From assembly GCF_006864455.1 (NCBI RefSeq), contig NZ_QHLK01000007.1, forward strand, positions 25,501 to 89,500: 64,000 bases of DNA, given 5' to 3'. The stretch comes from Campylobacter sp. MIT 97-5078 (GTDB taxonomy: Bacteria; Campylobacterota; Campylobacteria; Campylobacterales; Campylobacteraceae). The notes beneath the pieces were generated by a model. It worked only from the letters and a program-made list of their open reading frames with translations. It was not told where the DNA came from and searched no databases. The position numbers and the translations under genes were made by a program. How positions within the stretch are numbered: the stretch's first letter is position 1; the number at the start of each line of letters is the position of its first letter. Shown piece after piece: positions 16,894 to 28,626 of the stretch.

Positions 16894-18055
16894 CGCTCAA
16901 GCTTTTATCGATCTTAAAATTTTACTTGTCATCGCTTGTGTTTTGCTTTTATCTCCTTATATAGCTAAGCTTTTAAAACTGCCCGTTTCGGCTACTGAAA
17001 TCATACTTGGAGCTTTAGCAGCGTTTTTTGGCTTTGTGGGAAAGAGTGAGAATTTTCATCTTTTGGCTAATGTTGGCTTTTATTTTTTGATGTTTATCGC
17101 TGGTATGGAAGTGAATTTACGGCTTTTTTTTACTATGCAAAAAAGCCTTTTTAGACGCAGTATTTTTTATATAAGTTTGCTCTATCTCATCAGTTTTATC
17201 GCTGTGAGTGCGTATGGGCTTAGTCTTATCTTTGTCATTATTTTACCAGTAATGAGCGTTGGGCTTTTATCTATCTTGTTTAAAGACTTTGGTAAGCATT
17301 GTGAGTGGCTTAATCTTGCTATGCTTGTGGCAACTTTAGCTGAAGTTGTAAGTATCATCTTGCTTACTATCACAGGGGCATTTTTGCAAGATACGACATT
17401 GTTTGATGTGGGGCTAAATTTACTTTATTTGTTCGCATTTTTAGTATTTTGCTTGTTTGGTTTTAAAATTTCAGGCATTCTTTTTTGGTGGTATCCAAAT
17501 TTAAGGCTTGTTTTAATGCCTTGGCAAGACAAAAACGAAAAAGATATTCGCTTTTGTATGGCTATTTTAATCCTTGTCATCATCACCATGATACTTGCTC
17601 ATCTTGAAATCGCACTTGGAGCATTTATAGCAGGCTCGTTTATCGCAACTTTTTTCAACCACAAAAAAGACTTAGAAGAAAAGCTTGCTGGCTTTGGATA
17701 TGGCTTTTTAATCCCGATTTTTTTCATTTATATAGGCTCGACGCTCAATTTACACTCGCTTTTAGAACTAGACATGCTTGAAGATGCTTTATATTTGCTT
17801 TTAGCGATGATTGGCTTAAGGCTTGTTTGTGCTTTGGTATTTCTTAAAAAACTCGAGCTTAAAAATACCATTTTATTTGCACTTAGCCACTCTATGCCTC
17901 TAACTTTACTTATCGCTACGGCTACGCTTGGTTTTAATGCAAAGGTTATTGATTTTGAGCTTTATTCAGCTTTGATTTTAACGGCTTTACTTGAAGCTGT
18001 ATTTGCGATGAGTTTGATTAAATTCATCGCAAACTTTAAAAAAGCAACAAATTAA
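16874..18055 (+). CDS. Cation/proton antiporter, CPA2 (KefB/NapA-like) family
   Basis: About 393 residues and 11-12 membrane helices. It belongs to the Na+/H+ exchanger domain family (PVSATEIILGALAAFFG, FLMFIAGMEVNL, then GAFIAGSFIATF with FLIPIFFIYIGS). It probably exchanges Na+ or K+ for protons in the inner membrane; ion specificity cannot be read. The frame is open upstream to a TTG at 16853, but the TTG at 16874 has AAAGGA 8 nt in front and gives a normal N-terminus, so it is preferred. A run of eight A (16856-16863) lies in the overlap with bioB. A bioB-antiporter pair is also known in C. jejuni. Confidence 0.84.
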   Translation: MLHNAIDAQAFIDLKILLVIACVLLLSPYIAKLLKLPVSATEIILGALAAFFGFVGKSENFHLLANVGFYFLMFIAGMEVNLRLFFTMQKSLFRRSIFYISLLYLISFIAVSAYGLSLIFVIILPVMSVGLLSILFKDFGKHCEWLNLAMLVATLAEVVSIILLTITGAFLQDTTLFDVGLNLLYLFAFLVFCLFGFKISGILFWWYPNLRLVLMPWQDKNEKDIRFCMAILILVIITMILAHLEIALGAFIAGSFIATFFNHKKDLEEKLAGFGYGFLIPIFFIYIGSTLNLHSLLELDMLEDALYLLLAMIGLRLVCALVFLKKLELKNTILFALSHSMPLTLLIATATLGFNAKVIDFELYSALILTALLEAVFAMSLIKFIANFKKATN

Positions 18056-18141
18056 AATAGAGTTTAAGCTAAAAAGTTACTTTTATACTCGAATTTGATT
18101 TTTGCTTTTTAAAGTTGAGAGTAAATTAAGCCTTTTTTTGT

Positions 18142-18147
18142 TAATAT
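18142..18147 (+). promoter_or_regulatory. Extended -10 promoter of gltA
   Basis: TGT TAATAT, about 36 bp before the gltA ATG, after a T-rich stretch. Expected start near 18154. Confidence 0.45.
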
Positions 18148-18182
18148 ATCTTAAATACATAACTTAAACAAGGGGAACAACA

Positions 18183-19451
18183 ATGTCAGATTCGATCAGT
18201 CTAACAGACAACAGAAATGGCAAGAGCTACGAATTTCCGATCTATAACGCTTCTATAGGACCAAGCGTAGTGGATATGTCAAGCTTTTATAAGCAAACCG
18301 GCTTGTTTTCATATGATGAGGGTTTTACCTCAACAGCAAGTTGTAAAAGCGAGATCACTTATATAGATGGGGAGAATGGGGTTTTACTGCACAGGGGCTA
18401 TCCTATAGAATGGCTTGCTGAAAACAAACTTTTTTTAGATGTGGTGCATTTACTTTTATATAAAGAGCTTCCAAGTCCACAGCGTCTTGAAGCTTTTCGC
18501 TATGAGCTTAAAAAACGTTCTTTTATCCATGAGGGTATGTGTAAACTTTTTGATGCATTTCCGGATAATGCTCATCCTATGGCTGTATTACAGGCTGCAA
18601 CAAGTTCACTTTCAGCCTTTTATCCAGATCATTTAAATATAGACATTGAAGAAGAGTATATGGAAATGGCAGCACGAATCATCGCCAAAATGCCTACTAT
18701 CGCAGCTACAGCTTATCGCTATAAACACGGCTTTCCACCAGCCTATCCAAATTTAGATCGTGGTTTTACTGAAAACTTTTTATATATGCTTCGCACTTAT
18801 CCTTATGATCATGTTGAGCTTAAGCCTATTGAGGTTAAAGCCTTAGATACAGTTTTTATGCTTCATATTGATCATGAACAAAATGCTTCAACCTCAACCG
18901 TTCGTGCTGTAGGTTCAACACGTGCTCATCCTTATGCGTGTATTGGTGCTGGCATAGGTGCACTTTGGGGGCATGCTCATGGGGGAGCAAATGAAGGGGT
19001 GATTCGTATGCTTGAGATGATACGCACACCGGATCGCGTTGATGAGTTTATCAAACGAGCAAAAGATAAAAACGATCCATTCAGACTTATGGGCTTTGGG
19101 CACAGAGTGTATAAAAACTTTGATCCTCGTGCGAAAGTGCTTAAAAAACTTAGAGATCAGCTCATCGATGCGATTGACATTGATACAAATTTGATTAAAG
19201 TTGCTACCCGTATCGAAGAGATTGCTTTAAGTGATGAATATTTTGTGAGTAGAAATTTATATCCAAATGTGGATTTTCACAGCGGGCTTATACTCAAGGC
19301 TCTTGGCATACCAAATGAAATGTTTGCTGTGCTTTTTGTTATCGGCAGAACTCCGGGCTGGATCACTCAATGGATAGAGCTCAAGGAACAAGAAAGCCTT
19401 AAGATAGTGCGTCCAAGACAACTTTACATCGGAGAAAAACCAAAGGTTTAA
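18183..19451 (+). CDS. gltA: Citrate synthase
   Basis: 422 residues, type II (hexameric) citrate synthase; condenses oxaloacetate with acetyl-CoA at the entry of the TCA cycle. Catalytic residues are seen as the His in HIDHEQNAS, the His in LWGHAHGGANE and the Asp in the VDFHSG segment, with MGFGHRVYKNFDPRA carrying the substrate arginines. The ribosome site AAGGGG is good. The gene has its own promoter and is followed by cysQ with a separate promoter. Confidence 0.97.
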   Translation: MSDSISLTDNRNGKSYEFPIYNASIGPSVVDMSSFYKQTGLFSYDEGFTSTASCKSEITYIDGENGVLLHRGYPIEWLAENKLFLDVVHLLLYKELPSPQRLEAFRYELKKRSFIHEGMCKLFDAFPDNAHPMAVLQAATSSLSAFYPDHLNIDIEEEYMEMAARIIAKMPTIAATAYRYKHGFPPAYPNLDRGFTENFLYMLRTYPYDHVELKPIEVKALDTVFMLHIDHEQNASTSTVRAVGSTRAHPYACIGAGIGALWGHAHGGANEGVIRMLEMIRTPDRVDEFIKRAKDKNDPFRLMGFGHRVYKNFDPRAKVLKKLRDQLIDAIDIDTNLIKVATRIEEIALSDEYFVSRNLYPNVDFHSGLILKALGIPNEMFAVLFVIGRTPGWITQWIELKEQESLKIVRPRQLYIGEKPKV

Positions 19452-19461
19452 TCTTTTACCC

Positions 19462-19467
19462 TATAAT
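19462..19467 (+). promoter_or_regulatory. -10 box of cysQ
   Basis: TATAAT in the 37-bp gap between gltA and cysQ, 22-27 bp before the ATG. Confidence 0.5.
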
Positions 19468-19488
19468 CACGTAATATAAAGGGCTAAA

Positions 19489-20253
19489 ATGAATCTTGAC
19501 CACTTGCTTAGTATCGCCTTAGAAGCCAGCTTAAAAGCTTCTAAGGCTATATTAAATGTAAAAAATGATTTTAAGGTATGGCAAAAAGATGATTTGAGTC
19601 CCTTAAGCTCTGCTGATCTAGCTTCAAATGAAACTTTGATCGAAATTTTAAGTCGAAGTGATATTCCTATTTGTTCTGAAGAAAAACCTATAAGTTATGA
19701 TGAAAGAAAGCATTTAAAACATTTTTGGCTCATCGATCCACTTGATGGCACAAAAGGCTTTATTAAAGGAAGCGATGAATACTGCATACTTATCGCTTTG
19801 ATAGAAGATCAAAGACCAATTCTAAGCATCATCAAACAACCCAGCACAGATGAGTGTTTTTATGCACACAAAGAAAGTAAAGTGTATAAAAACGACACTT
19901 TGCTTCAAAAAGATGAAAGTGTATTTAAAGCGGGCGAAAAAACAGCTCTTGTTAGCGTGCATCACCCAAACGAAAAAAACCAAGCCTTTTTAGATCAAAA
20001 TGCTCTTGAGACGATTAAGATCAGTTCAGCACTCAAATTTAAGCTCTTGCTTGAAGGAAAGGCCGGCATTTATCATCGTTTTGAAAGCTTGCATTCTTGG
20101 GATATAGCTGCTGGGGATTTTTTAGTCAATCAAAATGAAGGTTTGATGTGTGATTTCAATCATATGCCTTTATTATACAATCAAAAAAGCTTCTTATGCC
20201 CTGCTTTTATCGCTTTAAGCAAAAAAGAAAATTTTCATAATATTATCTTATAG
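19489..20253 (+). CDS. cysQ: 3'(2'),5'-bisphosphate nucleotidase CysQ
   Basis: 254 residues, inositol-monophosphatase superfamily. It converts PAP to AMP and phosphate, recycling the by-product of sulfate activation and sulfotransferase reactions. The metal-binding motifs are EEKPISY (Glu), WLIDPLDGTKGF (DxxDGT) and the C-terminal HSWDIAAGD. Followed 10 bp later by a periplasmic protein gene, probably in one operon. In Campylobacter, CysQ links to capsule or glycan sulfation and cysteine synthesis. Confidence 0.93.
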   Translation: MNLDHLLSIALEASLKASKAILNVKNDFKVWQKDDLSPLSSADLASNETLIEILSRSDIPICSEEKPISYDERKHLKHFWLIDPLDGTKGFIKGSDEYCILIALIEDQRPILSIIKQPSTDECFYAHKESKVYKNDTLLQKDESVFKAGEKTALVSVHHPNEKNQAFLDQNALETIKISSALKFKLLLEGKAGIYHRFESLHSWDIAAGDFLVNQNEGLMCDFNHMPLLYNQKSFLCPAFIALSKKENFHNIIL

Positions 20254-20263
20254 GAACTTTTTT

Positions 20264-21025
20264 GTGATTCGAATACTTATTTTTCTTTTTGTGCTATTGC
20301 TAAGCTTTTGTTTTGGCAATGAATTTGTAAATAAAACCATCGTCAAACTTGAAACAAATGATGATTTTACGCTTATTGATCTAGGACAACGCCAAATTTC
20401 AAACAACGAAAAAGCCTTATTTGATAGTTCAAAAGAGCTGGTAAAAAATAATTTATATTTGCGTTATGAAGATAGCTCTCAAGACTTTGTGCTTTTAACC
20501 GGCTTTAGCACAGCTTTTAAAGTTGATTTGGGAGAGTTTAATGCAAGTGCAAATGAACTCAGTGCAGACATCTTTGAACGTTTTGTTGAAAAAGTAAGCC
20601 TTGAAAGAAGCTTAGAGCTTTTAAACAAGCAAAATAACATACTTTATCAAACTCCAAGCAATTTTACCGCTCTAAGCAAAGACAAAAAGCATCTTATGTT
20701 TGATATATCAAATTTGCTCAACTATGAAGCTGATCTTGAAAGAATGTATGCAAAAGCTCCTGAATACATACTTTTCATAGTGCTGGATAATTTTGAGTTA
20801 GAAGTTCAAAAAAAATGGCTCATGCAAAAAAAAGTCGCAAAAATCGGCGTGCTGTATAAAATTGTAAATTTACGCACAAATAAGATCATCAAAAACGAAT
20901 ATCTAAGCTTTAACTTTGATCTTTTAAAGCAAAAAGAAGCTCAAGCAAACTATGAACTTAGTATCGAGGAAATCAGCTCTTTTTTAAAAAACTATTTTTC
21001 CAAACTTGCCACAAAACTTAAATAA
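20264..21025 (+). CDS. Periplasmic protein of unknown function (Cj1680c-like)
   Basis: 253 residues with a signal peptide (cut near FCFG-NE). No membrane helix follows. The body is charged, alpha/beta, and carries one N-glycosylation sequon (E-F-N-A-S). The start is GTG with AGGAAC in front. It lies 10 bp after cysQ, as in C. jejuni. Its last 8 bases overlap the 3' end of murB on the other strand. No known domain was recognised. Confidence 0.72.
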   Translation: MIRILIFLFVLLLSFCFGNEFVNKTIVKLETNDDFTLIDLGQRQISNNEKALFDSSKELVKNNLYLRYEDSSQDFVLLTGFSTAFKVDLGEFNASANELSADIFERFVEKVSLERSLELLNKQNNILYQTPSNFTALSKDKKHLMFDISNLLNYEADLERMYAKAPEYILFIVLDNFELEVQKKWLMQKKVAKIGVLYKIVNLRTNKIIKNEYLSFNFDLLKQKEAQANYELSIEEISSFLKNYFSKLATKLK

Positions 21026-21794
21026 TAATAACTTCTTTTTCAAGATGAATACCAAATTCTTCAAACACTCTTTTTTTGGCTAATTCTATCAAAAAAAGAG
21101 CGTCATCAAAACTTGCATTTTTGGTATTGATGAGAAAATTTGCGTGCTTTTTGCTTATCATAGCATCTCCTTTTTTAAAGCCCTTAAGTCCTACAACTTC
21201 AATAAGCCTTCCTGCAAAATCATCTTTTGGGTTTTTAAAGATAGAGCCAAAACTTGCTCCATTTGGCTGGTTGTTTCTAGCTTGCTTTAAGGCTTCATCT
21301 TTTTGCTCATCAAAGCCGTATTTAAGGCTAAAAATGGCTTCAAACATTACTTTTTTTACCCCACAACAGCGGTAAGAAAAGGCACAATCTTCTTTCAAAA
21401 GCTCTTTATCAGCAGTGCTTATGCTTAAAAGATTTTTGCTGATATTTTCTTCTTTTAAGCCAGCATTCATTTTTAAAAGCCCACCTAAAAGCCCAGGGAT
21501 TTTGCCTAAGAATTCAAAGCCAGCAAGATTGTGTTCTTTAGCAAAAAGATAGATTTTTTTGGCATTGCACGCACAGCCTATTTTTAGCGTGCAAAAGCTT
21601 GAGTTTTGCTCTATAACTTCAATAAAGTCAAATTCTTTTCCCAAAAGAGCGAGTTTTTTAGGGCTTGGCGAAACAAGTAGATTGTTTGCCCCGCCTATAA
21701 TAAAGCCCTCAAATTCGCGTTTTGTATCTAAAACTTCAACTTCAAACGCCTCACCTATGCGAACGCTTGAGTATTTTTTAAAATCAATGATCAT
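21018..21794 (-). CDS. murB: UDP-N-acetylenolpyruvoylglucosamine reductase MurB
   Basis: 258 residues, type II MurB (the short form lacking one loop domain). It reduces UDP-GlcNAc-enolpyruvate to UDP-MurNAc with NADPH and FAD. Seen are the FAD-contact GGANNLLVSP, LGKIPGLLGGLLKMNAGL and FGSIFKNP with the catalytic Ser, and HANFLIN near the end. Its start overlaps the end of fliQ by four bases (ATGA). Confidence 0.94.
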   Translation of the reverse strand: MIIDFKKYSSVRIGEAFEVEVLDTKREFEGFIIGGANNLLVSPSPKKLALLGKEFDFIEVIEQNSSFCTLKIGCACNAKKIYLFAKEHNLAGFEFLGKIPGLLGGLLKMNAGLKEENISKNLLSISTADKELLKEDCAFSYRCCGVKKVMFEAIFSLKYGFDEQKDEALKQARNNQPNGASFGSIFKNPKDDFAGRLIEVVGLKGFKKGDAMISKKHANFLINTKNASFDDALFLIELAKKRVFEEFGIHLEKEVIII

Positions 21795-22057
21795 CGTATA
21801 AAAGTTGGAATTTGCTCAAAAATCCTTGTGGTAAAATCAATCATAGTATTCATCATCCAAGGCATTAAAAAGATCAACACCACCACAACAAGCAAAATCT
21901 TTGGCACAAAAGAAAGTGTCATTTCATTGATCTGAGTTGTAGCTTGAAAGATAGAGATGATAAGCCCAGCAATAAGCCCAGCTAAAAGCATAGGCAAAGA
22001 AAGCATAAGCGTTATCTTAAAAGTTTGCACACCCAAAGCCACTAAAGAACTTTCCAT
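21791..22057 (-). CDS. fliQ: Flagellar export apparatus protein FliQ
   Basis: 88 residues, two membrane helices, and the family pattern GLIAGLIISIFQATTQINE followed by MTLSFVPK. Part of the FliPQR gate of the flagellar type III export machine. Start ATG behind GAGGTT. Overlaps murB by four bases. No sigma-54 site is seen directly in front, fitting its early class I role. Confidence 0.94.
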   Translation of the reverse strand: MESSLVALGVQTFKITLMLSLPMLLAGLIAGLIISIFQATTQINEMTLSFVPKILLVVVVLIFLMPWMMNTMIDFTTRIFEQIPTFIR

Positions 22058-22115
22058 TTTAACCTCTTCATTTTTGCCTAATTATAGCTTAAATTTCATC
22101 ATTTTAAACGCAAAA

Positions 22116-22979
22116 TTATGAATTTCTTAAAGCCTCATACTCAAGCGGGATAAGATAATCCTTGCTTTGAATGAGCTTATCATAAAATCCAGCCTTAAAA
22201 CCAAGCTCAAAAAGCTTATCTACAGCCTTAAACTGAATTTCATTCATACTAATGGAGTTTTTATTTGCATACAAGTCAAGATAAGTATGAAGTTTTGCTT
22301 CATCAACGCGGATTAAGCCTCTTTGTAAAAGCATTTTGCTTAAGATAAAGCGGTTATGATCAGCTAAACTTACAGCTTGAGTTAAAATTCGCTCAATTTT
22401 AATTGCATCGCTTAAAGGCAAAGAACGACGCAAAGCCATTCCACCAAGCGGTAAAGGTAAGTCTTCTTTAACAAATTCAAGCCAAAAATCAAAAATTTCA
22501 GCCTCCATACACAAGCTTTCATCAAAATCTAAAATGCTTTCATGGATAAGCACGCCTGCATCAACTTCCCCACTTAGCACTGCTGCTTCTACCTCAAGGA
22601 AATTTTTATACACAATGCGAGCTTGTGGGTATTTAAGGCGAAAAATAAGCGCGTTTGTGGTATTTGCTCCACTTAAAGCGACTTTGAAATTTGACTTTAA
22701 GTGCGTGCCTTTTTTCTTGATAAGCTTTGGACCATAACCCTCACCAAAACTTACTGCGGTGCGTAAAAGTGCGTATTCATCAGCGATTAAAGGATATAAA
22801 GCAAAAGAAATGGCACTTGCATCAAAGACATTTTCTAAGGCTTTGACATTTAGCGTTTGTATATCAAGGGCTGAATTTTTAAAGTAAAACTCCTCGCCAC
22901 ACCAGCCAAACTTAATCGCCATATACATAAAAATATCATCAGCATCAGGAGAATGAGCCACTTCAACTAACTTTTTCAC
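22116..22979 (-). CDS. mqnD: 1,4-dihydroxy-6-naphthoate synthase MqnD (futalosine menaquinone pathway)
   Basis: 287 residues, periplasmic-binding-protein-like fold but cytoplasmic. The MqnD signature AHSPDADDIFMYMA is at the N-terminus, with the substrate loop GANTTNALIFRLKYP and HESILDFD. It cleaves cyclic dehypoxanthinyl futalosine to 1,4-dihydroxy-6-naphthoate. The frame extends upstream to a TTG at 23042, but the GTG at 22979 has AAAAAGG about 8 nt before and gives MKKLVEVAHSPD, the normal N-terminus. A 58-bp gap separates it from fliQ. A second gene of the same pathway, mqnA, is at 45.1-45.8 kb. Confidence 0.92.
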   Translation of the reverse strand: MKKLVEVAHSPDADDIFMYMAIKFGWCGEEFYFKNSALDIQTLNVKALENVFDASAISFALYPLIADEYALLRTAVSFGEGYGPKLIKKKGTHLKSNFKVALSGANTTNALIFRLKYPQARIVYKNFLEVEAAVLSGEVDAGVLIHESILDFDESLCMEAEIFDFWLEFVKEDLPLPLGGMALRRSLPLSDAIKIERILTQAVSLADHNRFILSKMLLQRGLIRVDEAKLHTYLDLYANKNSISMNEIQFKAVDKLFELGFKAGFYDKLIQSKDYLIPLEYEALRNS

Positions 22980-23146
22980 TTCAAACCTTTTTATAAACTT
23001 AAAAAAACAAAATTTATTGTAGCACTTTTTAGCTAATCTCAATAAAAATTATTTTGCAAAATTAAAACACTTTCTTAATTTTAATCAAAATTATATTTTT
23101 TCTTATATTTAAGTTCAAATAAAACTTTTCTTAAACATAAATGGTG

Positions 23147-23152
23147 TAAAAT
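23147..23152 (+). promoter_or_regulatory. -10 box of recA
   Basis: GTG TAAAAT, 30-35 bp before the recA ATG. No SOS box of a known type was seen; Campylobacter lacks LexA as far as is known. Confidence 0.45.
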
Positions 23153-23181
23153 AAGGCTTTGAATTTTACAAAGGAAAGAGT

Positions 23182-25709
<2,528 letters not shown>

Positions 25710-25723
<14 letters not shown>

Positions 25724-26381
25724 TTTATTTTTTATCTTTTTATTATGTTTGAGTTTAAACGCTGATCAAAATCCTTTTATCAGCACTCAAAGCATAGATC
25801 AAAACGCTATTGCACCAGAATTTGACAAGTCTGAAATTCGCTTTAACTCGGATGCTAGGGTCTTAAAAAGCATTCAACTTGAATACATAGCCCTTGATGG
25901 TTCGACAAAAACTTTAGTCGTGGATATTAACAAAAGCATAGATTGGCACAATCTTTACTTGCTTAGCAAGGCTTCAAAGCCAAATTCTACAGCCGTGCTT
26001 GATGTATCTGTTACCATACCAGAAAAGACTCTTCCTTCAGAAGCTGAACTCAACTCCAGCACCGAATTTCAATTCCCAGAAAACAACGGCAAACTTGAAG
26101 AATTTATCTCTTTTGCAAATTTTAATAACTACATTAAAATCAACACTCAAGATGAGATGATTAGCGATTTTATCGTGGGAAATCCAAGCAAAATTGTGCT
26201 TGATTTTAAAAGAGACACCGCCTTTAATACTAAAAATATCAAACTTGGCTCAAACACGCCTTTCACAAGAATAATACTTGGATCGCACAAAGGCTATTAC
26301 CGCCTCGTTATTTATATGGACGGCAAGTATAATTACCGCCTTGAAAAAGACGCTAGTGGCTACACCTTGCACCTTTTATAA
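25710..26381 (+). CDS. cgpA: Periplasmic glycoprotein CgpA-like, AMIN domain
   Basis: 223 residues with a signal peptide (cut near LNA-DQ, residue 18). Two bacterial N-glycosylation sequons: D72-I-N74-K-S76 and E113-L-N115-S-S117. The C-terminal 90 residues have the AMIN-type beta pattern (SKIVLDFKRDT, FTRIILGSHKGYYRLVIYMD) that binds cell-wall material. The position after recA-eno-ftsB is that of Cj1670c (CgpA), a known Pgl-glycosylated protein. The frame is open 16 codons upstream, but the ATG at 25710 begins a proper signal peptide. Function beyond periplasmic and cell-envelope is unknown. Confidence 0.82.
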
Positions 26382-26542
26382 TGCCAACAAAAGAAAATTT
26401 GCTTTTTATCTCGCTTTGCTATCTTGGTGTGGTGCTATATATGCTTTTGCAAGCTCATTTCTTCTTTGCTTTAGCTCTCGTGCTTTTTTATGCCCTTATA
26501 GCTTTTGTGTTTTTTTATCTTGATAAAAACACAAAAGCTTGA
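26381..26542 (+). CDS. Small membrane protein (53 residues)
   Basis: ATG shares one base with the cgpA stop (TAATG). The product has a short polar N-terminus (MPTKENL), two hydrophobic segments (about 8-26 and 28-47) and a charged end (LDKNTKA). No family recognised. The exact stop-start overlap, the pure membrane character and the lack of any other reading of this stretch support a real gene. It closes the recA cluster. Confidence 0.55.
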   Translation: MPTKENLLFISLCYLGVVLYMLLQAHFFFALALVLFYALIAFVFFYLDKNTKA

Positions 26543-26572
26543 AATAAAAACTAAATATTAGCTTATTTGTGA

Positions 26573-26578
26573 TAAAAT
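26573..26578 (+). promoter_or_regulatory. Extended -10 promoter of ilvE
   Basis: TGA TAAAAT, 38-43 bp before the ilvE ATG. Confidence 0.5.
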
Positions 26579-26615
26579 AACGCTTTTTATTTACAAATAC
26601 AAGAAAGGTAAACCC

Positions 26616-27536
26616 ATGAAAGCTGAAGCAAAAAAAATTTGGATGGACGGCAAAATCATTGATTTTAAAGACGCAACTATACATGTTTTAACTCACTCTT
26701 TACACTACGGGAATGCTGTATTTGAAGGAACTCGTGCATATAAAACAGATAAAGGTTTAGCTATTTATCGCTTGCAAGATCATACAAAAAGATTATTAGA
26801 AAGTGCAAAGATTACGTTGATTGATTGCCCTTATTCTCAAAGCGAACTCGAACAAGCTCAAATTGAACTTATCAAAGCAAATGAATTCAGCACGAATGTT
26901 TATCTTCGCCCTATCATCTTCTTAGGTGATGGCACTATGGGCGTTTCTCACAAAAATGCACCCGTTCGCACAGCTATAGCAGCTTGGGAAGTAGGAGCAT
27001 ATCTTGGCGAAGAAGGCTTGAAAAAAGGTATAAAAGTCAAAATTTCAAGTTTTGCAAGAAATTCAGTCAAAAGCTCTATGGGTAAAGCAAAAGCAAGTGC
27101 AAACTACTTAAATTCACAGCTTGCAAAATACGAAGCCTTAGAAGCAGGCTATGAAGAAGCTTTAATGCTTGATGAAGAAGGCTTTGTGGCTGAAGGCACA
27201 GGCGAATGCTTTTTTATCGTTAAAAATGGCGTTTTAATTACTCCACCAAATGATTTTTCACTCAAAAGTATCACTCAAGATAGCGTGATTAAGATCGCTG
27301 AAGGACTTAATTTAGAAGTCAAGCGTCAAAGAATTTCAAGAGATGAAGTTTATACCGCTGATGAAGCCTTTTTCACAGGCACAGCAGCTGAAGTTACACC
27401 GATTAATAATATAGACGCACGCATTATAGGGCGAGGACAGCGAGGCGAGCTTACTAAACTTATACAAGATGCGTATTTTGATGTAGTGTATGGACGCAAC
27501 GAGAAATTCAGCTCATTTTTAACTTATATTCACTAA
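26616..27536 (+). CDS. ilvE: Branched-chain amino acid aminotransferase IlvE
   Basis: 306 residues, fold-type IV PLP aminotransferase. Last step of valine, leucine and isoleucine synthesis. Seen are LHYGNAVFEGTRAYKT at the N-terminus, the PLP-lysine region KAKASANYLNSQLAK, and EGTGECFFIVKNG and FFTGTAAEVTP with the cofactor-phosphate contacts. Start behind AGAAAGG. Followed 13 bp later by the SPFH gene; the ilvE-SPFH-membrane protein row resembles C. jejuni Cj0269c-Cj0266c. Confidence 0.95.
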   Translation: MKAEAKKIWMDGKIIDFKDATIHVLTHSLHYGNAVFEGTRAYKTDKGLAIYRLQDHTKRLLESAKITLIDCPYSQSELEQAQIELIKANEFSTNVYLRPIIFLGDGTMGVSHKNAPVRTAIAAWEVGAYLGEEGLKKGIKVKISSFARNSVKSSMGKAKASANYLNSQLAKYEALEAGYEEALMLDEEGFVAEGTGECFFIVKNGVLITPPNDFSLKSITQDSVIKIAEGLNLEVKRQRISRDEVYTADEAFFTGTAAEVTPINNIDARIIGRGQRGELTKLIQDAYFDVVYGRNEKFSSFLTYIH

Positions 27537-27549
27537 AAAAAGGAAACAA

Positions 27550-28608
27550 ATGCCAGCAGATTTAAATGATTATTTTAACAAAAAAAACGGCAACTCAAGC
27601 GGCAACAAAGACAGACAAAGCTTTAATTTCAAAGCTCCAGAATTTAACTTTAAAGGTTTTGGTAAATTTTCCCCGCTCATTTACACACTCATTGTCCTTG
27701 TGCTTATATTAGTGCTTGCAAAGCCCTTTGCTATAGTTAATGAAGGCGAAAAAGGTATCAAAGTAACCACAGGAAGTTATGATCCTGTGCCTTTAAATTC
27801 AGGGCTTCATTTTTTCGTGCCTATCTTTCAAAAAATCATTATCGTAGATACTCGCCAAAGACAGATGACTTACACCACTTCAGAAGCTCCAACGACTATT
27901 CAGCAAAACTCGGGCATAGTTGAAAAAAGCTCTATCTCTGTGCTTGATTCAAGAGGTTTAACCGTGCTTGTTAATATCACGGTTAAATATAGCCTTAATC
28001 CAGATGAAGTTTCACGCACCATAGCCCTTTATAATCTTAACTGGGAAAACAAAATCATCGATCCAACCGTGCGTGATGTGGTTCAAAGTGTGATCGGCAA
28101 ATACACTGCAGAAGAATTACCAGCCAATCGTAACGCTATCGCACAGCAAATCAATGACGGCATTACTAAAACCATCACCTCTTTACAAAATGCACCGGTA
28201 TGGCTTCAAGATGTGCATTTAAGAGAGATTATACTTCCAGCAAGCGTAAAAGAACAAATCGAAAGAGTGCAAATCGCTAGACAAGAAGCTGAAAGAGCTA
28301 CTCAAGAAGCCATTAGAAAAGCGACTTTAGCAGAAGGTGAAGCAAACGCAACCATCATTAGCTCAAAAGGACGAGCCGATGCAGCACGTATCGAAGCTGA
28401 TGCACAAGCCTATGCAAACAAAGAAATCGCACAAAGCCTAAATAACCCACTTTTAAATTTAAAACAAATCGAAGTGCAGGGCAAATTTAACGAAGCTCTA
28501 CAAAATAACAAAGATGCAAAAATCTTTCTAACACCGGGCGGATCAGTGCCAAATATCTGGATAGACACCAAAGATACCAAACAACAAAGTTCAGTAAGCA
28601 CAAAATAG
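27550..28608 (+). CDS. SPFH/band-7 membrane protein (HflK/prohibitin-like)
   Basis: 352 residues. A polar N-terminus rich in Asn and Lys, one membrane helix (about 40-60), then a band-7 domain (VNEGEKGIKVTTGSYD, LTVLVNITVKYSLNPDEV, LHLREIILPASVKEQIE) and a long charged helix (RQEAERATQEAIRKATLAEGEA). Such proteins form ring-shaped oligomers that hold the FtsH protease or organise membrane domains. The C-terminus (LTPGGSVPNIWIDTKD) resembles prohibitin-type ends. Start behind AAAGGAAAC. Substrate or partner unknown. Confidence 0.85.
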   Translation: MPADLNDYFNKKNGNSSGNKDRQSFNFKAPEFNFKGFGKFSPLIYTLIVLVLILVLAKPFAIVNEGEKGIKVTTGSYDPVPLNSGLHFFVPIFQKIIIVDTRQRQMTYTTSEAPTTIQQNSGIVEKSSISVLDSRGLTVLVNITVKYSLNPDEVSRTIALYNLNWENKIIDPTVRDVVQSVIGKYTAEELPANRNAIAQQINDGITKTITSLQNAPVWLQDVHLREIILPASVKEQIERVQIARQEAERATQEAIRKATLAEGEANATIISSKGRADAARIEADAQAYANKEIAQSLNNPLLNLKQIEVQGKFNEALQNNKDAKIFLTPGGSVPNIWIDTKDTKQQSSVSTK

Positions 28609-28626
28609 CAAAAAAAGGGAACGAGT

